The notes under the pieces: generated by a model
What the model was told of the DNA's origin: nothing
The model's input: only the letters and a program-made list of their open reading frames with translations
The model's database searches: none
Shown here: in pieces, positions 39,132-50,903 of the stretch
How the letters are laid out: the number at the start of each line of letters is the position of its first letter
Numbering within the stretch: the stretch's first letter is position 1
Source of the DNA: Mycolicibacterium gadium
Lineage (GTDB): Bacteria; Actinomycetota; Actinomycetes; Mycobacteriales; Mycobacteriaceae
NCBI RefSeq assembly: GCF_010728925.1
Contig: NZ_AP022608.1
Location: forward strand, 5,394,001-5,458,000
DNA length: 64,000 nucleotides
Direction of reading: 5' to 3'
Made by a program: the position numbers and the translations under genes

Positions 39132-39518
39132 CTAACGGATGGTACTGATGCCGAGCGCGATGTAAAGCAGCAAGACGACCAGCAAGCCTGCGGTGAACAG
39201 GCCACCGATGATCGTGCCAGCCAGCGCCATGCCCCACCCCGCCTGCCCAGAGCGCTTGGTCTCGCGCATCGCGAGCACACCCAGCACGAGACCGACGATG
39301 GCCAGCGGGGCGCAGCACACCCAGCCTGCGATGGACGTGACGAGCGATGCGATTGCCTTGTCATTGGTGCCAGGCGGCTTCAGCGGCCGGTACGGGTCAT
39401 AAACGGGGTAATAAGCCGCCACGCCTGGATATCCGGGCAGGGGCGGGTAAACCGGCGGAGGCAGCCCGGGTGCGGACGGATAGTCGACGGGCGACTGTTC
39501 TGGGTCGCTGTCGTTCAT
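39132..39518 (-). CDS. DUF4190 small membrane protein
   Basis: 128 aa. A tyrosine/proline-rich cytoplasmic N terminus (YPSAPGLPPPVYPPLPGYPG) precedes two membrane helices with the DUF4190 pattern: DKAIASLVTSIAGWVCCAPLAIVGLVLGVLAM, then ETKRSGQAGWGMALAGTIIGGL. Function unknown. ATG 39518 is used; TTG 39539 would overlap the previous TGA (TTGA) and add seven residues. Partner of the next, related gene. Confidence 0.78.
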   Translation of the reverse strand: MNDSDPEQSPVDYPSAPGLPPPVYPPLPGYPGVAAYYPVYDPYRPLKPPGTNDKAIASLVTSIAGWVCCAPLAIVGLVLGVLAMRETKRSGQAGWGMALAGTIIGGLFTAGLLVVLLLYIALGISTIR

Positions 39519-39535
39519 CCGTGGGCGTCCGTCGA

Positions 39536-40243
39536 TCAACTAGCCATGACGCCGATGGTCCAGAGCACGTTGATGAGCAGCGAGAGCGCGCCGACCGCGA
39601 TGCCTGCGACCGCGAGTCCGTGGCCCTTTTCCCCGCTCTGCTTGATCTGGTTCATCGCGACGATGCCGAGCACGATGCCGACGATCGAACCGATGCCGCA
39701 GCAGAATCCGACGATCGACGCCACCAACGAGCCGATGGCCATCGCGTTTGTCTTCTCCGGCGCGCCGTACGCGGGATAGCTCGGAGCCGCGGAATAGCCC
39801 GGAGGTGGACCAAAGCCCGGAGGCGGGCCGTAGCCGGGTGGTGGTGGCGGTGGCCCGAAGCCGGGAGCCGGTGGTCCGAAGCCGGGGGGCGGCGTGCCGT
39901 AGGGCGGGGGCGGCGGATACCCGGGGGCAGCCGGAGCGCCGAACTCGCCGTAAGACGGAGGCGGCGGATAACTCGGATACTCCGGTGCCGACTGGGGCGT
40001 GGGGTCGTAGGCCGGCGGGGGCGTGTACCCCGGCTGCTCGAACGGCCTCTGCTCGTAGACCTGGGTCGGTTGCTCGGGCGGCCTCTGCTCGTAGACCTGG
40101 GTCGGCTGCTCGTGCTGTCCTCCGGACTGCTCCTGGCTCTGCTCGATCGGCGGCGCCTCGTAGCTGGTCGACGGGGGCTCGGATGCCCCGTCGCCGGAGC
40201 CGGATGATGCCGTTTGGCCAGCGTCGTCGCCCGGATTTGTCAT
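39536..40243 (-). CDS. Proline-rich DUF4190 membrane protein (Rv1233c-like)
   Basis: 235 aa. The N-terminal 150 residues are low complexity: glutamine/glutamate-rich, with EQPTQVYEQRP twice in tandem, then PPPGFGPP-type repeats. The C terminus has two helices with the DUF4190 spacing (NAMAIGSLVASIVGFCCGIGSIVGIVLGIVAM, GHGLAVAGIAVGALSLLINV). ATG 40243 lies 7 nt after TAGGTT (40256-40251). Paralogous to the neighbouring DUF4190 gene; together they may be one membrane complex. Function unknown. Confidence 0.83.
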   Translation of the reverse strand: MTNPGDDAGQTASSGSGDGASEPPSTSYEAPPIEQSQEQSGGQHEQPTQVYEQRPPEQPTQVYEQRPFEQPGYTPPPAYDPTPQSAPEYPSYPPPPSYGEFGAPAAPGYPPPPPYGTPPPGFGPPAPGFGPPPPPPGYGPPPGFGPPPGYSAAPSYPAYGAPEKTNAMAIGSLVASIVGFCCGIGSIVGIVLGIVAMNQIKQSGEKGHGLAVAGIAVGALSLLINVLWTIGVMAS

Positions 40244-40362
40244 GCTGTTCAACCTAGCGCAAATACGCGGCACGTTTGCGGGTCCGAAGACGTTGTCCTG
40301 GTGAGATCGCCAGCCGGATCCGCGGCAGTAGCAGGCCCGCGACAAAGGAGAATGATTCAGCG

Positions 40363-40887
40363 ATGACCAGCCCGTTCCAGCCTGGACAGCCAGCCGGCAC
40401 AACGCCAGGCACGCCGACGACCCGACGCGGTCCCGCGGCCCTGCCCACACCTCCGAAAGGCTGGCCGATCGGGTCGTATCCGACCTACGCCGAGGCGCAG
40501 AGCGCGGTCGACTACCTGTCAGACCAGCAGTTTCCGGTCCAGCAGGTCACGATCGTCGGTGTCGACCTGATGCAAGTGGAACGCGTCACGGGCAGGCTGA
40601 GTTGGCCCAAGGTGCTCGGCGGCGGCGTGCTCACCGGCGCGTGGCTGGGTCTGTTCATCGGCCTGATCCTGGGGTTCTTCAGCCCGAGCCCGTGGGGCGC
40701 GCTGATCACCGGCCTCGTAGCCGGTGTGTTCTTCGGCCTCATCACCTCCGCGATTCCGTATGCGATGGCGCGTGGCACAAGAGATTTCAGTTCGACGATG
40801 CAACTCGTCGCGGGACGATACGACGTCTTGTGCGATCCTCAGAGCGCCGAGCACGGCCGGGATCTGCTGGCACGCTTGAAGATCTAG
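40363..40887 (+). CDS. General-stress-protein 17M-like membrane protein (Rv1234-like)
   Basis: 174 aa. A soluble N-terminal domain (IGSYPTYAEAQSAVDYLSDQQFPVQQVTIVGVDL) like the GSP17M/YflT fold is followed by two membrane helices (VLTGAWLGLFIGLILGFF and ALITGLVAGVFFGLITSAI) and a short tail. Function unknown. AAAGGAG lies at 40344-40350, 12 nt from ATG 40363. A four-codon ORF ATG-ATT-CAG-CGA-TGA (40352-40366) overlaps this start. Confidence 0.85.
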   Translation: MTSPFQPGQPAGTTPGTPTTRRGPAALPTPPKGWPIGSYPTYAEAQSAVDYLSDQQFPVQQVTIVGVDLMQVERVTGRLSWPKVLGGGVLTGAWLGLFIGLILGFFSPSPWGALITGLVAGVFFGLITSAIPYAMARGTRDFSSTMQLVAGRYDVLCDPQSAEHGRDLLARLKI

Positions 40888-40967
40888 TCGGGAACGCGCG
40901 GGCGTTAGCTGGCACTTTGCCCAGGCGCGCAATTGCGTAACGGTGTGCGACGCGCGCGCGGCAAGTG

Positions 40968-43364
<2,397 letters not shown>

Positions 43365-43365
<1 letters not shown>

Positions 43366-44201
43366 TGGCCGAGCGGGTTGGCGCGGGCCGTGCGACCGGA
43401 TGGACGGTTGTCAACATCATCGTCGTCGCCTATGCGTTGTTGCCGGTGCTGTGGATCCTCAGCCTTTCGCTCAAGCCGACGTCAAGCGTCAAGGACGGCA
43501 AGCTGATTCCGACGCAGATCACCTTCGACAACTACAAGGGAATCTTCACCGGCGATGCGTTCAGCTCGGCGCTGATCAACTCGATCGGCATCGGGCTGAT
43601 CACCACCCTCATCGCGGTCTTGATCGGCGGAATGGCGGCGTACGCCGTGGCGCGACTGGCGTTTCCGGGTAAACGACTGCTGGTCGGCGTCGCGCTACTG
43701 ATCGCGATGTTCCCCCAGATCTCGCTGGTGACACCGCTGTTCAACATCGAGCGCAGGCTGGGATTGTTCGACACCTGGCCGGGTCTGATCATCCCGTACA
43801 TCACCTTTGCGCTTCCGCTGGCGATCTACACCCTCTCGGCGTTCTTCAAGGAGATCCCCTGGGATCTGGAGAAGGCGGCGAAGATGGACGGCGCCACGCC
43901 GGCGCAGGCGTTCCGTAAGGTGATCGCCCCGCTGGCCGCGCCCGGGATCGTCACCGCGGCGATCCTGGTCTTCATCTTCGCGTGGAACGACCTGCTGCTG
44001 GCGCTTTCACTGACGGCGACTCAGCGTGCGATCACCGCGCCGGTCGCGATCGCCAACTTCACGGGCAGTTCGCAATTCGAGGAACCGACCGGGTCGATCG
44101 CGGCGGGAGCGATGGTCATCACGATCCCGATCATTATCTTTGTTCTCATCTTCCAGCGACGGATCGTCGCCGGCCTCACGTCCGGCGCGGTGAAGGGGTA
44201 A
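43365..44201 (+). CDS. sugB: Trehalose ABC importer permease SugB
   Basis: 278 aa MalG-type permease with six membrane helices. EAA loop: [20 protein letters not shown] near residue 165. It contains the MalG-like [20 protein letters not shown] segment. Start codon overlaps the sugA stop (TGATG). sugC follows after 4 bases. Confidence 0.96.
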
Positions 44202-44205
44202 CTCC

Positions 44206-45389
<1,184 letters not shown>

Positions 45390-45393
<4 letters not shown>

Positions 45394-45983
45394 TCGACGT
45401 CCCGGCCGCGGTTCGCGCACACCTGCTCGAGCACTTCGTCCGGGCTGGCATCACCGCGGACCCCGTCGAGGCCAGCGTCACGTTCCTTGGCACCGAACGT
45501 ATCGATGTGCTGCGCTTCGGTCCCGATGGTGGCGGTGTCAGTCACTATGTGTCGGTTGGTTGTTCCCGTCACCCGATGTTCGATCCCACGGAGCTGGTGA
45601 CCGACGCACTGCACGGTCCCCGCGCCGAGGCCGTCGTCGCGCTGCGAGGTCCGACGCCCAAGGGTCTCGCGCGCTCGCTGGCGATCCTGGCCGCGGCGCC
45701 CGCCGTCGAAGGCCTGATCCTGGAACCGGACGCGCTGATCGACCTGGAAACGCCGCTCTGGGAGGGTGCACCGTTCTCCGCTTTTCTGTTGGGCCGCAGC
45801 GACATCGAAGACATCGCATTAACCGATCCGCTGCCGCCGGTGACGGTGCTGAGCGCGACACCCATCACGGCCACCGAGGCGGCGTGGGTGCGACTCAAAG
45901 GTGCCGAAGCCATGCGCGAGGCGTGGACGCAGGACGGCGCCGACGTGCTTGATCCGTCCAGGAGAGCCGCGCAGCCGGGCTAG
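45390..45983 (+). CDS. Suppressor-of-fused (SUFU) domain protein
   Basis: 197 aa with the bacterial SUFU-like fold: [28 protein letters not shown], then [42 protein letters not shown], and [25 protein letters not shown]. Such domains occur as immunity or accessory proteins; the cellular role here is unknown. It is translationally coupled to sugC (GTGA), which suggests a link to trehalose uptake or simply shared expression. In M. tuberculosis I recall no gene between sugC and corA. Confidence 0.8.
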
Positions 45984-45990
45984 CGCCCAG

Positions 45991-46009
45991 CGCGGACCCG
46001 CGGTCTGCG
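45991..46009 (+). terminator. Hairpin after the sug operon
   Basis: CGCGGACC-CGC-GGTCTGCG forms an 8-bp stem (one G-U pair) with a 3-nt loop, 7 bases after the SUFU stop. No U-tract follows, which is common for mycobacterial terminators. From 46010 to 46090 I see nothing else. Confidence 0.45.
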
Positions 46010-46094
46010 AGACGGTTATCGCGCCCGTCCCGAACGCTTAGTGCCAAAGGAAATGGGTTGTCTCCAAGCCAGTATCGTCACGCGCTCGTCATAT

Positions 46095-46114
46095 TAGAGT
46101 AAATGCTCTAGTAT
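46095..46114 (+). promoter_or_regulatory. TetR-type operator and promoter of the SnoaL gene cluster
   Basis: Inverted repeat TAGAG-TAAATG-CTCTA (46095-46110), overlapping a TAGTAT hexamer at 46109-46114. The core matches the operator of the TetR gene 2.6 kb downstream (48702-48723): both read TAGA, two variable bases, AAATG, a variable base, TCTAG. Binding here would block the promoter of the 46143-48120 gene cluster. Confidence 0.6.
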
Positions 46115-46142
46115 CTGACCCAGGCGACGGATAGGATTGGAT

Positions 46143-46574
46143 ATGGACGACAGGGTTCGGGTGGTGCTGGATGTCATCCAGGCAGTTCAGGACCGTGATG
46201 CCGAGACACTGGATCGGCTCTACCACGACGATCTTGAATTTCGTGAGCCACCCTCTTTGCCATACGGAGGCGACCTCGAGGGCAAGGCGGTCCTGCAGGA
46301 GCAGCTCGAATCGGACCCGCAGCGAACCTGGCTCGGAACCTGGGGTCCCCTGCAACCCACTGAGGCCGAGAGGCGGTTCGACCCGAGAGTTGTTGCGGTC
46401 AACGGTGACGAGGTTGTCGTGAAGTATTGGATGCGCGGCGTAGGACCCGATGGTGAACGATTCGAGTCAGAGGTGCTGGGCTTGTACGAGGTGCGCGATG
46501 GCAAGTTTGCACGCGCTCAGATGTTTCACTTCGACACCGCCGCGATGGTCGAATTCCTCAATCGGGCACGGTAG
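46143..46574 (+). CDS. SnoaL-like NTF2-fold protein
   Basis: 143 aa. Helical start DRVRVVLDVIQAVQDRDAETLDRLYHDDLEFREPPSLPYGGDLEGK, then curved sheet (DEVVVKYWMRGVGPDGERFESEVLGLYEVRDGKFARAQMFHFD) of the SnoaL/ketosteroid-isomerase-like superfamily. The ligand is unknown. ATG 46143 is preferred to TTG 46137. First gene of a plus-strand cluster with the membrane protein and the SnoaL-thioesterase fusion, downstream of a TetR operator. Confidence 0.82.
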   Translation: MDDRVRVVLDVIQAVQDRDAETLDRLYHDDLEFREPPSLPYGGDLEGKAVLQEQLESDPQRTWLGTWGPLQPTEAERRFDPRVVAVNGDEVVVKYWMRGVGPDGERFESEVLGLYEVRDGKFARAQMFHFDTAAMVEFLNRAR

Positions 46575-46583
46575 GAGTCGTCG

Positions 46584-47291
46584 ATGGAGCGAGCGAAAAC
46601 TCTGACGCCAGAACGTATGGGCAGCGCGATGCTCAGCCGACGGAGCGGAGCTCTGGCGGGTATCGCGTTGGCGGTGCTGTGGGCGCCGATGGCCTTGGTG
46701 ATTCCCTTCTTCCCCAACCTGGCCGGGCCAACCGGAATCGGCGTCTTCTACGCCGACCATGCGAACTCGATGAAGTGGATCCTCGCCTCGATCAGCGTCG
46801 GCTTCATCGCGTTCTTCATCTTCGCCGGCCGACTGGTCGCGGATTTGATCCCATGCGGCTCGGGCTGGCTGTGGAGCGCTCTGGGGGGCGCGCTGATGTT
46901 CATGACCGCTCTCTGCGCAGCCCTTGGTGTCGACGCTGCAGCCGTACTGCTCTTCGAATCCGTTTCGCCCGAGACGGTCTGGACACTGCACGCTGTCGCG
47001 TTCCTGTTGGCCGCCCCGGCGGCTGGAGCCGGGGCTGTGTTTTTCGTTGCCGTGGCCGCTCTGGCCTTCGGCGGTACATGGCCGCGTTCCTTCGGATGGC
47101 TGGCGGTCCTTGGCGCGGCGGTCAATCTCGCCGCTGTCGCCGGATTCTTTTCTCTCGCTGGAGCGCCGAACTCGGGCAATGGCTTGCTTGGCGGGTTGGC
47201 CGGGCCCGTGTCCGCCTGGGTGATCTGGATTCTCGCGGTCAGCTTCCGCTGGCTGCGGCATCCGCAACTGGCACCGTCAGAAGGATCGTGA
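46584..47291 (+). CDS. Integral membrane protein, six to seven helices
   Basis: 235 aa. Hydrophobic segments at about residues 22-44, 65-88, 95-118, 130-160, 170-190 and 205-225. No transport or catalytic motif recognised; the size and layout resemble DUF4386-type membrane proteins, a weak comparison. AGGAG (46573-46577) overlaps the previous stop and lies 6 nt before ATG 46584, so it is co-expressed with the SnoaL gene. Confidence 0.75.
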   Translation: MERAKTLTPERMGSAMLSRRSGALAGIALAVLWAPMALVIPFFPNLAGPTGIGVFYADHANSMKWILASISVGFIAFFIFAGRLVADLIPCGSGWLWSALGGALMFMTALCAALGVDAAAVLLFESVSPETVWTLHAVAFLLAAPAAGAGAVFFVAVAALAFGGTWPRSFGWLAVLGAAVNLAAVAGFFSLAGAPNSGNGLLGGLAGPVSAWVIWILAVSFRWLRHPQLAPSEGS

Positions 47292-47298
47292 CGCACCG

Positions 47299-48120
47299 GT
47301 GACCGCAATGTGTGGGCCGGCGGACTCTGCGGGAGCCGAAGGCCTCGTGGATGCATTTTTGGCCGGTCAACAGGCGATGTATGCCGATGGAGAAGAAGCG
47401 GCGGTCGACGAGTTGCTTGCCGACGACGTCACGTGGCATGTGCCGGGAAGGAGTCCGATCGCCGGCGACTTCAGCGGCCGTGCGGCCGTCCTCCGATACT
47501 TGCGCTTCCGACGATCGCTGGCCGGCGAGACGATGGAGACCACCGAGCGCGGGCAATCGCACCATGGCGACGGAGTGATTCGGCTCGCCGACCGTCACGC
47601 ACGGGTCGCAGAAGGCGACGTCTTCTGGCGCACGGCAGATGTCTATCGCGTAGCGAACGGAAAGATCGCGGAGGCGTGGTCGGTGCCGCTCGACCATCAG
47701 TACGTCGAGGAGGCCTGGGCCGCGGCTCGCCCGAGGCCTTTCGTCTACGCACAGCGTGTGCGCCCGCAGGACTGCGCGGCAAGCACAATGTTGGGCCATC
47801 CGCGTTTCTTGGAGTTCTTCGAGGCCGCATTCATCGAGTGCTGGCGGGATCGCTTCGGCCGGATCGATGCTTCGCTCGGCGACGAGCGGAGTCTCACCGT
47901 CGGCGCGGTCAATGTCAACTACATCGGGGGAGTGTGCTGCGACGATGAGATACAAATTTCCGTCTCGCTAGATCGAATCACCAAGCGCTCCATCACAGTT
48001 CACTACGAAGCTGTCGTCGACGCAAGAACAGTGGCCGAAGCCACCTCCCGATACGTCTGCCTGGACAGAACAGGCAATCCGGCGCCGCTACCAGATGCAA
48101 TCACTGCGCATCGTCGATGA
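47299..48120 (+). CDS. SnoaL-like / acyl-CoA thioesterase (hotdog) fusion protein
   Basis: 273 aa with two domains. Residues 12-140 form an NTF2/SnoaL-like domain (VDAFLAGQQAMYADGEEAAVDELLADDVTWHVPG through VFWRTADVYRVANGKIAEAWSVPLD). Residues 148-262 form a 4HBT hotdog domain (FVYAQRVRPQDCAASTMLGHPRFLEFFEAAFIECW, VGAVNVNYIGGVCCDDEIQI, KRSITVHYEAVVDARTVAEATSRYVCLD) like YbgC thioesterases. The usual catalytic Asp seems replaced by Cys in QDCAAS, so activity is uncertain. GTG 47299 is 7 bases after the membrane gene. The 3' end overlaps the convergent TetR gene by 20 bases. Confidence 0.8.
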   Translation: MTAMCGPADSAGAEGLVDAFLAGQQAMYADGEEAAVDELLADDVTWHVPGRSPIAGDFSGRAAVLRYLRFRRSLAGETMETTERGQSHHGDGVIRLADRHARVAEGDVFWRTADVYRVANGKIAEAWSVPLDHQYVEEAWAAARPRPFVYAQRVRPQDCAASTMLGHPRFLEFFEAAFIECWRDRFGRIDASLGDERSLTVGAVNVNYIGGVCCDDEIQISVSLDRITKRSITVHYEAVVDARTVAEATSRYVCLDRTGNPAPLPDAITAHRR

Positions 48121-48694
48121 CGGCCTTGACCGCCGTCTCGAGGTGGCGTCGTAGGCCGCTCGGGAACCTGGTTCCACCGACAAGATGTCGGTTCACTGCT
48201 CCGTAGGGCAGATCGAAGACGGCCAACATGACGCGATCGACGGCCTTGCGACTGCGCTGGCCGTACAGCCGCTCGGCCAGCGCGGTCACAGTTCGCTTCA
48301 CCGGAAGGTTCAGCTCTGCGAGCTCGGCCGCCATCGGCCCGTCGGGCGTGGCGCCGATGAGGTCTTCTTTGCCGAACGAAGCGAGCAGCCGGGCATCAGC
48401 CGGATGGTCCCGACAGAACTCGAAGATCGAAAGCGCCGCCGCCACAGCACCTTCCCTCGCATCCTGATGTTCGGCCGCCGCCACGAACGACGCCTGCGAA
48501 CGGTAGACGGCGCGCATCCAGAGTTGTTTGATCAGTGTGTCCAGCGACCCGAATCGATGGTAGATCGAACCGATGGGGGCCCCGCTTGCCTCGGCGATGG
48601 CCTCGATCGTGGCCGCTCGAACGCCGTGTTGGAGCAGCAGTGCACGCGCGGCATCGAGCATCGTGTCCGTGGAATGTAGCGGAGGCCGCGGCAT
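48101..48694 (-). CDS. TetR-family transcriptional regulator
   Basis: 197 aa. HTH: AATIEAIAEASGAPIGSIYHRFGSLDTLIKQLW near residues 24-56; the rest is a helical ligand-binding domain. ATG 48694 lies 6 nt after TAGAAT (48706-48701), which is inside a TTCTAGAA inverted repeat, so autorepression is likely. The same operator core is found before the SnoaL gene at 46095. It probably controls the convergent SnoaL-membrane-fusion cluster and perhaps the DoxX genes on its other side. Confidence 0.88.
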   Translation of the reverse strand: MPRPPLHSTDTMLDAARALLLQHGVRAATIEAIAEASGAPIGSIYHRFGSLDTLIKQLWMRAVYRSQASFVAAAEHQDAREGAVAAALSIFEFCRDHPADARLLASFGKEDLIGATPDGPMAAELAELNLPVKRTVTALAERLYGQRSRKAVDRVMLAVFDLPYGAVNRHLVGGTRFPSGLRRHLETAVKAVIDDAQ

Positions 48695-48701
48695 GACGTC
48701 A

Positions 48702-48723
48702 TTCTAGAAGAAATGTTCTAGAA
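48702..48723. promoter_or_regulatory. TetR operator, inverted repeat TTCTAGAA-N6-TTCTAGAA
   Basis: A perfect 22-bp inverted-repeat frame: TTCTAGAA (48702-48709), GAAATG, TTCTAGAA (48716-48723). It overlaps the -10 of the leaderless TetR gene. The site also lies about 100 bp before the DoxX genes, so it may act in both directions. From 48724 to 48809 I see only short inverted repeats of doubtful meaning (TGTGAC 48733-48738 and GTCACA 48753-48758). Confidence 0.68.
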
Positions 48724-48821
48724 CACAGTACGTGTGACCTTCGCCACAATTTGTCACAGAAGTGCCTGTCCGTCTCGTCTAGAGGTCACGAAGTAGTGCC
48801 GCTCACCATGGAGGTTCATTC

Positions 48822-49202
48822 ATGTACACCGCTGTATGGACGATTCAGATCGCGCTTGCAATCGTGTTTTTCGCGTCCGGACTGGCGAAGCTGACGATGT
48901 CTCGCGAACGCATGCAGGCCACCGGCCAAACTGGCGCGGCTGCGTTCCCGCTGCCGGTCGTCCGCTTCACGGCAACCTGCGAATTGCTTGCCGCCGTCGG
49001 CCTGATCCTGCCGCCGTTGGTCGGCACTGCCGAGCCACTCGTCGGTTGGGCCGCAATAGGTTTGGTGATCGTGATGATCGGAGCCTTGACCATGCACTCG
49101 AAGCTCGCCATTGCTCAACACCAGCGAAAGGAATGGCGGAATGTCGGAGTCAACGTCGTCATTCTTGTCGCTTGTCTATTCGTTGCAGTGCAATGGATTT
49201 GA
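48822..49202 (+). CDS. DoxX-like membrane protein (1)
   Basis: 126 aa, four membrane helices: VWTIQIALAIVFFASGLAKLTM, FPLPVVRFTATCELLAAVGLILPPLV, PLVGWAAIGLVIVMIGALTMH and VGVNVVILVACLFVAV. The SGLAKLT and ELLAAVGLILPP motifs fit the DoxX-like family. Its function is unclear; relatives are linked to thiosulfate or redox metabolism. ATG 48822 has GGAGG at 48810-48814. Confidence 0.83.
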   Translation: MYTAVWTIQIALAIVFFASGLAKLTMSRERMQATGQTGAAAFPLPVVRFTATCELLAAVGLILPPLVGTAEPLVGWAAIGLVIVMIGALTMHSKLAIAQHQRKEWRNVGVNVVILVACLFVAVQWI

Positions 49203-49275
49203 TTATGAATCCAGCGGAGATCGCACGGGTGGATGTGCGAGTGAATGCCTATTTGACGGAGTGTGAGGATTCACC

Positions 49276-49653
49276 GTGTTCTATGCCTACATCGCGGTAA
49301 CAATCGTCGCGGCCATCGCCGTCGCTTATGCCGCCGCATTGAACTTCACCCACAACAGGTCGGTAGTACAAAGCGCCGAGCGGTTGGGCGTGCCCGTGTC
49401 ATGGCAGCTGCCGCTAGGCCTTTTGCTGGCGGCGGGGTCGGTCGGGCTGATCGCCGGATTCGTTCTGCCGCCGGTCGGGGTCGCGGCCGCGTGCGGCCTT
49501 GTCCTGTACTTCCTGTGCGCAGGCGGTGCCCATATCAGGGCGCGCGACACCCACGTCGCGAGCTGGATCAACTGGTTCGCCTTCTTTTGTTTGGCGGTTG
49601 CCGCACTTGCCATGAGACTGCTTGCCTGCAATCTGCGGTTTCCAGAACAGTGA
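49276..49653 (+). CDS. DoxX-like membrane protein (2)
   Basis: 125 aa, four helices of the same family but diverged from the first copy: FYAYIAVTIVAAIAVAYAAALNF, SWQLPLGLLLAAGSVGLIAGFVLPP, GVAAACGLVLYFLCAGGAHIRA and WINWFAFFCLAVAALAMRL. GAGG at 49265-49268 precedes GTG 49276. It probably forms a heteromer or pair with the first DoxX gene, 73 bases upstream. Ends 6 bases before the convergent corA stop. Confidence 0.8.
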   Translation: MFYAYIAVTIVAAIAVAYAAALNFTHNRSVVQSAERLGVPVSWQLPLGLLLAAGSVGLIAGFVLPPVGVAAACGLVLYFLCAGGAHIRARDTHVASWINWFAFFCLAVAALAMRLLACNLRFPEQ

Positions 49654-49659
49654 CTGCAG

Positions 49660-50763
49660 TTAAAGCCAGTGGTTGCGGCGGAATGCCCGGAACAGCAGGG
49701 AGCAGATGATGACCATCACCAACAGCACTGCCGGATAGCCCCAGGCCTGTTTGAGTTCTGGCATGTAGTCGAAGTTCATGCCGTAGATGCCCGCGATCGC
49801 CGTTGGTACGGCGGCGATGGCGACGTACGCGGAGATCTTGCGCATGTCGGTGTTCTGTTGCATCGCCACCTTGCCCGCCGCAGCCTGCACCAGCGAGCTG
49901 AGCACCTCGTCGTAACTGGTGATCCGGTCGGACGCCTGAATGTTGTGATCGAGTATGTCGCGCATGTACCGGCGGACCTCGATCGAGATCAGGTCGTTGT
50001 GGTCGGTGCCGATTCGCTGCAATGCGAATGTCAGCGGCGCGACAGCGCGGCGTAGCTCGACGACCTCCCGCTTGAGCAGGTAGATGCACTCGATATTGGT
50101 CTTGGCGGTCGGTGAGAAGATGTCCTCCTCCATCGCGTCGATGTCCGTCTCGATCAGGTCTGTGACGTCGAGATAGCTGTCGACGATGTGATCGGCGATG
50201 GCATGCATGACCGCGTACGGGCCCAACTTCAGGCTGTCGGGCGATGCGTCGAACTTCTTGCGGACCCCGGCGAGGCCGCCGTGTTCGCCATGGCGGACGG
50301 TGACCACGAAATCCTGGCCGACGAAGATCATGATCTCGCCGGTCTCGACGATTTCGCGGGCGAGTGCCACGGAGACGTGCTCGACGTAGTTGACGGTCTT
50401 GAGGACCAGAAACAAGGTGTTGTCGTAGCGTTCCAGCTTCGGTCGCTGGTGGGCGTGCACCGCGTCCTCGACGGCCAGTGGGTGCAGGCCGAACACATCT
50501 GCGACGGCCTGCATCTGACGCTCGTCGGGCCCGTGCAGGCCGACCCAGACAAAGGCGTCCTTGCCGGCGGCCTCGAGATCGTGCACCTTGCTCAGCGCCG
50601 CCGCGTGGGTGTATTTGCCGGGCAACCGGGTGCCCTCGCAGTAGACGGCGCAGTCGACCATGGCCCGCGCGACGGGAACGTGAATCGAGGCGGCATCCGG
50701 TTGGCCGGGCTTGGGCCGCACGTTCGGTCGCAGTGACGGAGGCAGTTGGCGAAACGATGGCAT
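49660..50763 (-). CDS. corA: CorA-family Mg2+/Co2+ channel
   Basis: 367 aa. The large N-terminal cytoplasmic domain is followed by two C-terminal membrane helices (ISAYVAIAAVPTAIAGIYGMNF and GYPAVLLVMVIICSLLFRAF) with the signature YGMNF. It forms a pentameric channel. A strong GGGGAGGTGA site lies 4 nt before ATG 50763. Orthologue of Rv1239c. Divergent from mdh. Confidence 0.94.
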   Translation of the reverse strand: MPSFRQLPPSLRPNVRPKPGQPDAASIHVPVARAMVDCAVYCEGTRLPGKYTHAAALSKVHDLEAAGKDAFVWVGLHGPDERQMQAVADVFGLHPLAVEDAVHAHQRPKLERYDNTLFLVLKTVNYVEHVSVALAREIVETGEIMIFVGQDFVVTVRHGEHGGLAGVRKKFDASPDSLKLGPYAVMHAIADHIVDSYLDVTDLIETDIDAMEEDIFSPTAKTNIECIYLLKREVVELRRAVAPLTFALQRIGTDHNDLISIEVRRYMRDILDHNIQASDRITSYDEVLSSLVQAAAGKVAMQQNTDMRKISAYVAIAAVPTAIAGIYGMNFDYMPELKQAWGYPAVLLVMVIICSLLFRAFRRNHWL

Positions 50764-50903
50764 CGGGTCACCTCCCCGGATCGATACGTGCAGCGCTGGC
50801 CTTATAAGACTTGGTGAATGCTACGCGGCATACCTCGAACGGACCCTGCTAGTTTCGTCCCCGAAAGCAACCGCTTTACACATCCGTCCAAGGAGCACCT
50901 GAC
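50764..50903. promoter_or_regulatory. corA/mdh divergent region
   Basis: 140 bp. The corA ribosome site occupies the left end. A symmetric CTTATAAG at 50801-50808 could act as a bidirectional -10-like patch. For mdh, TAGTTT (50850-50855) fits a -10 with a leader of about 40 nt, and AAGGAG (50890-50895) is 8 nt from GTG 50904. Confidence 0.4.

Noticed and set aside
48733..48758. TGTGAC and GTCACA as a CRP-type site upstream of the DoxX genes
   Set aside because: The half-sites are 14 bp apart, whereas the CRP consensus needs about 6 bp between TGTGA and TCACA.
49205..49300. A 31-codon ORF between and overlapping the two DoxX genes, with two cysteines
   Set aside because: No ribosome site or promoter element, and it overlaps the well-supported start of the second DoxX gene in another frame.
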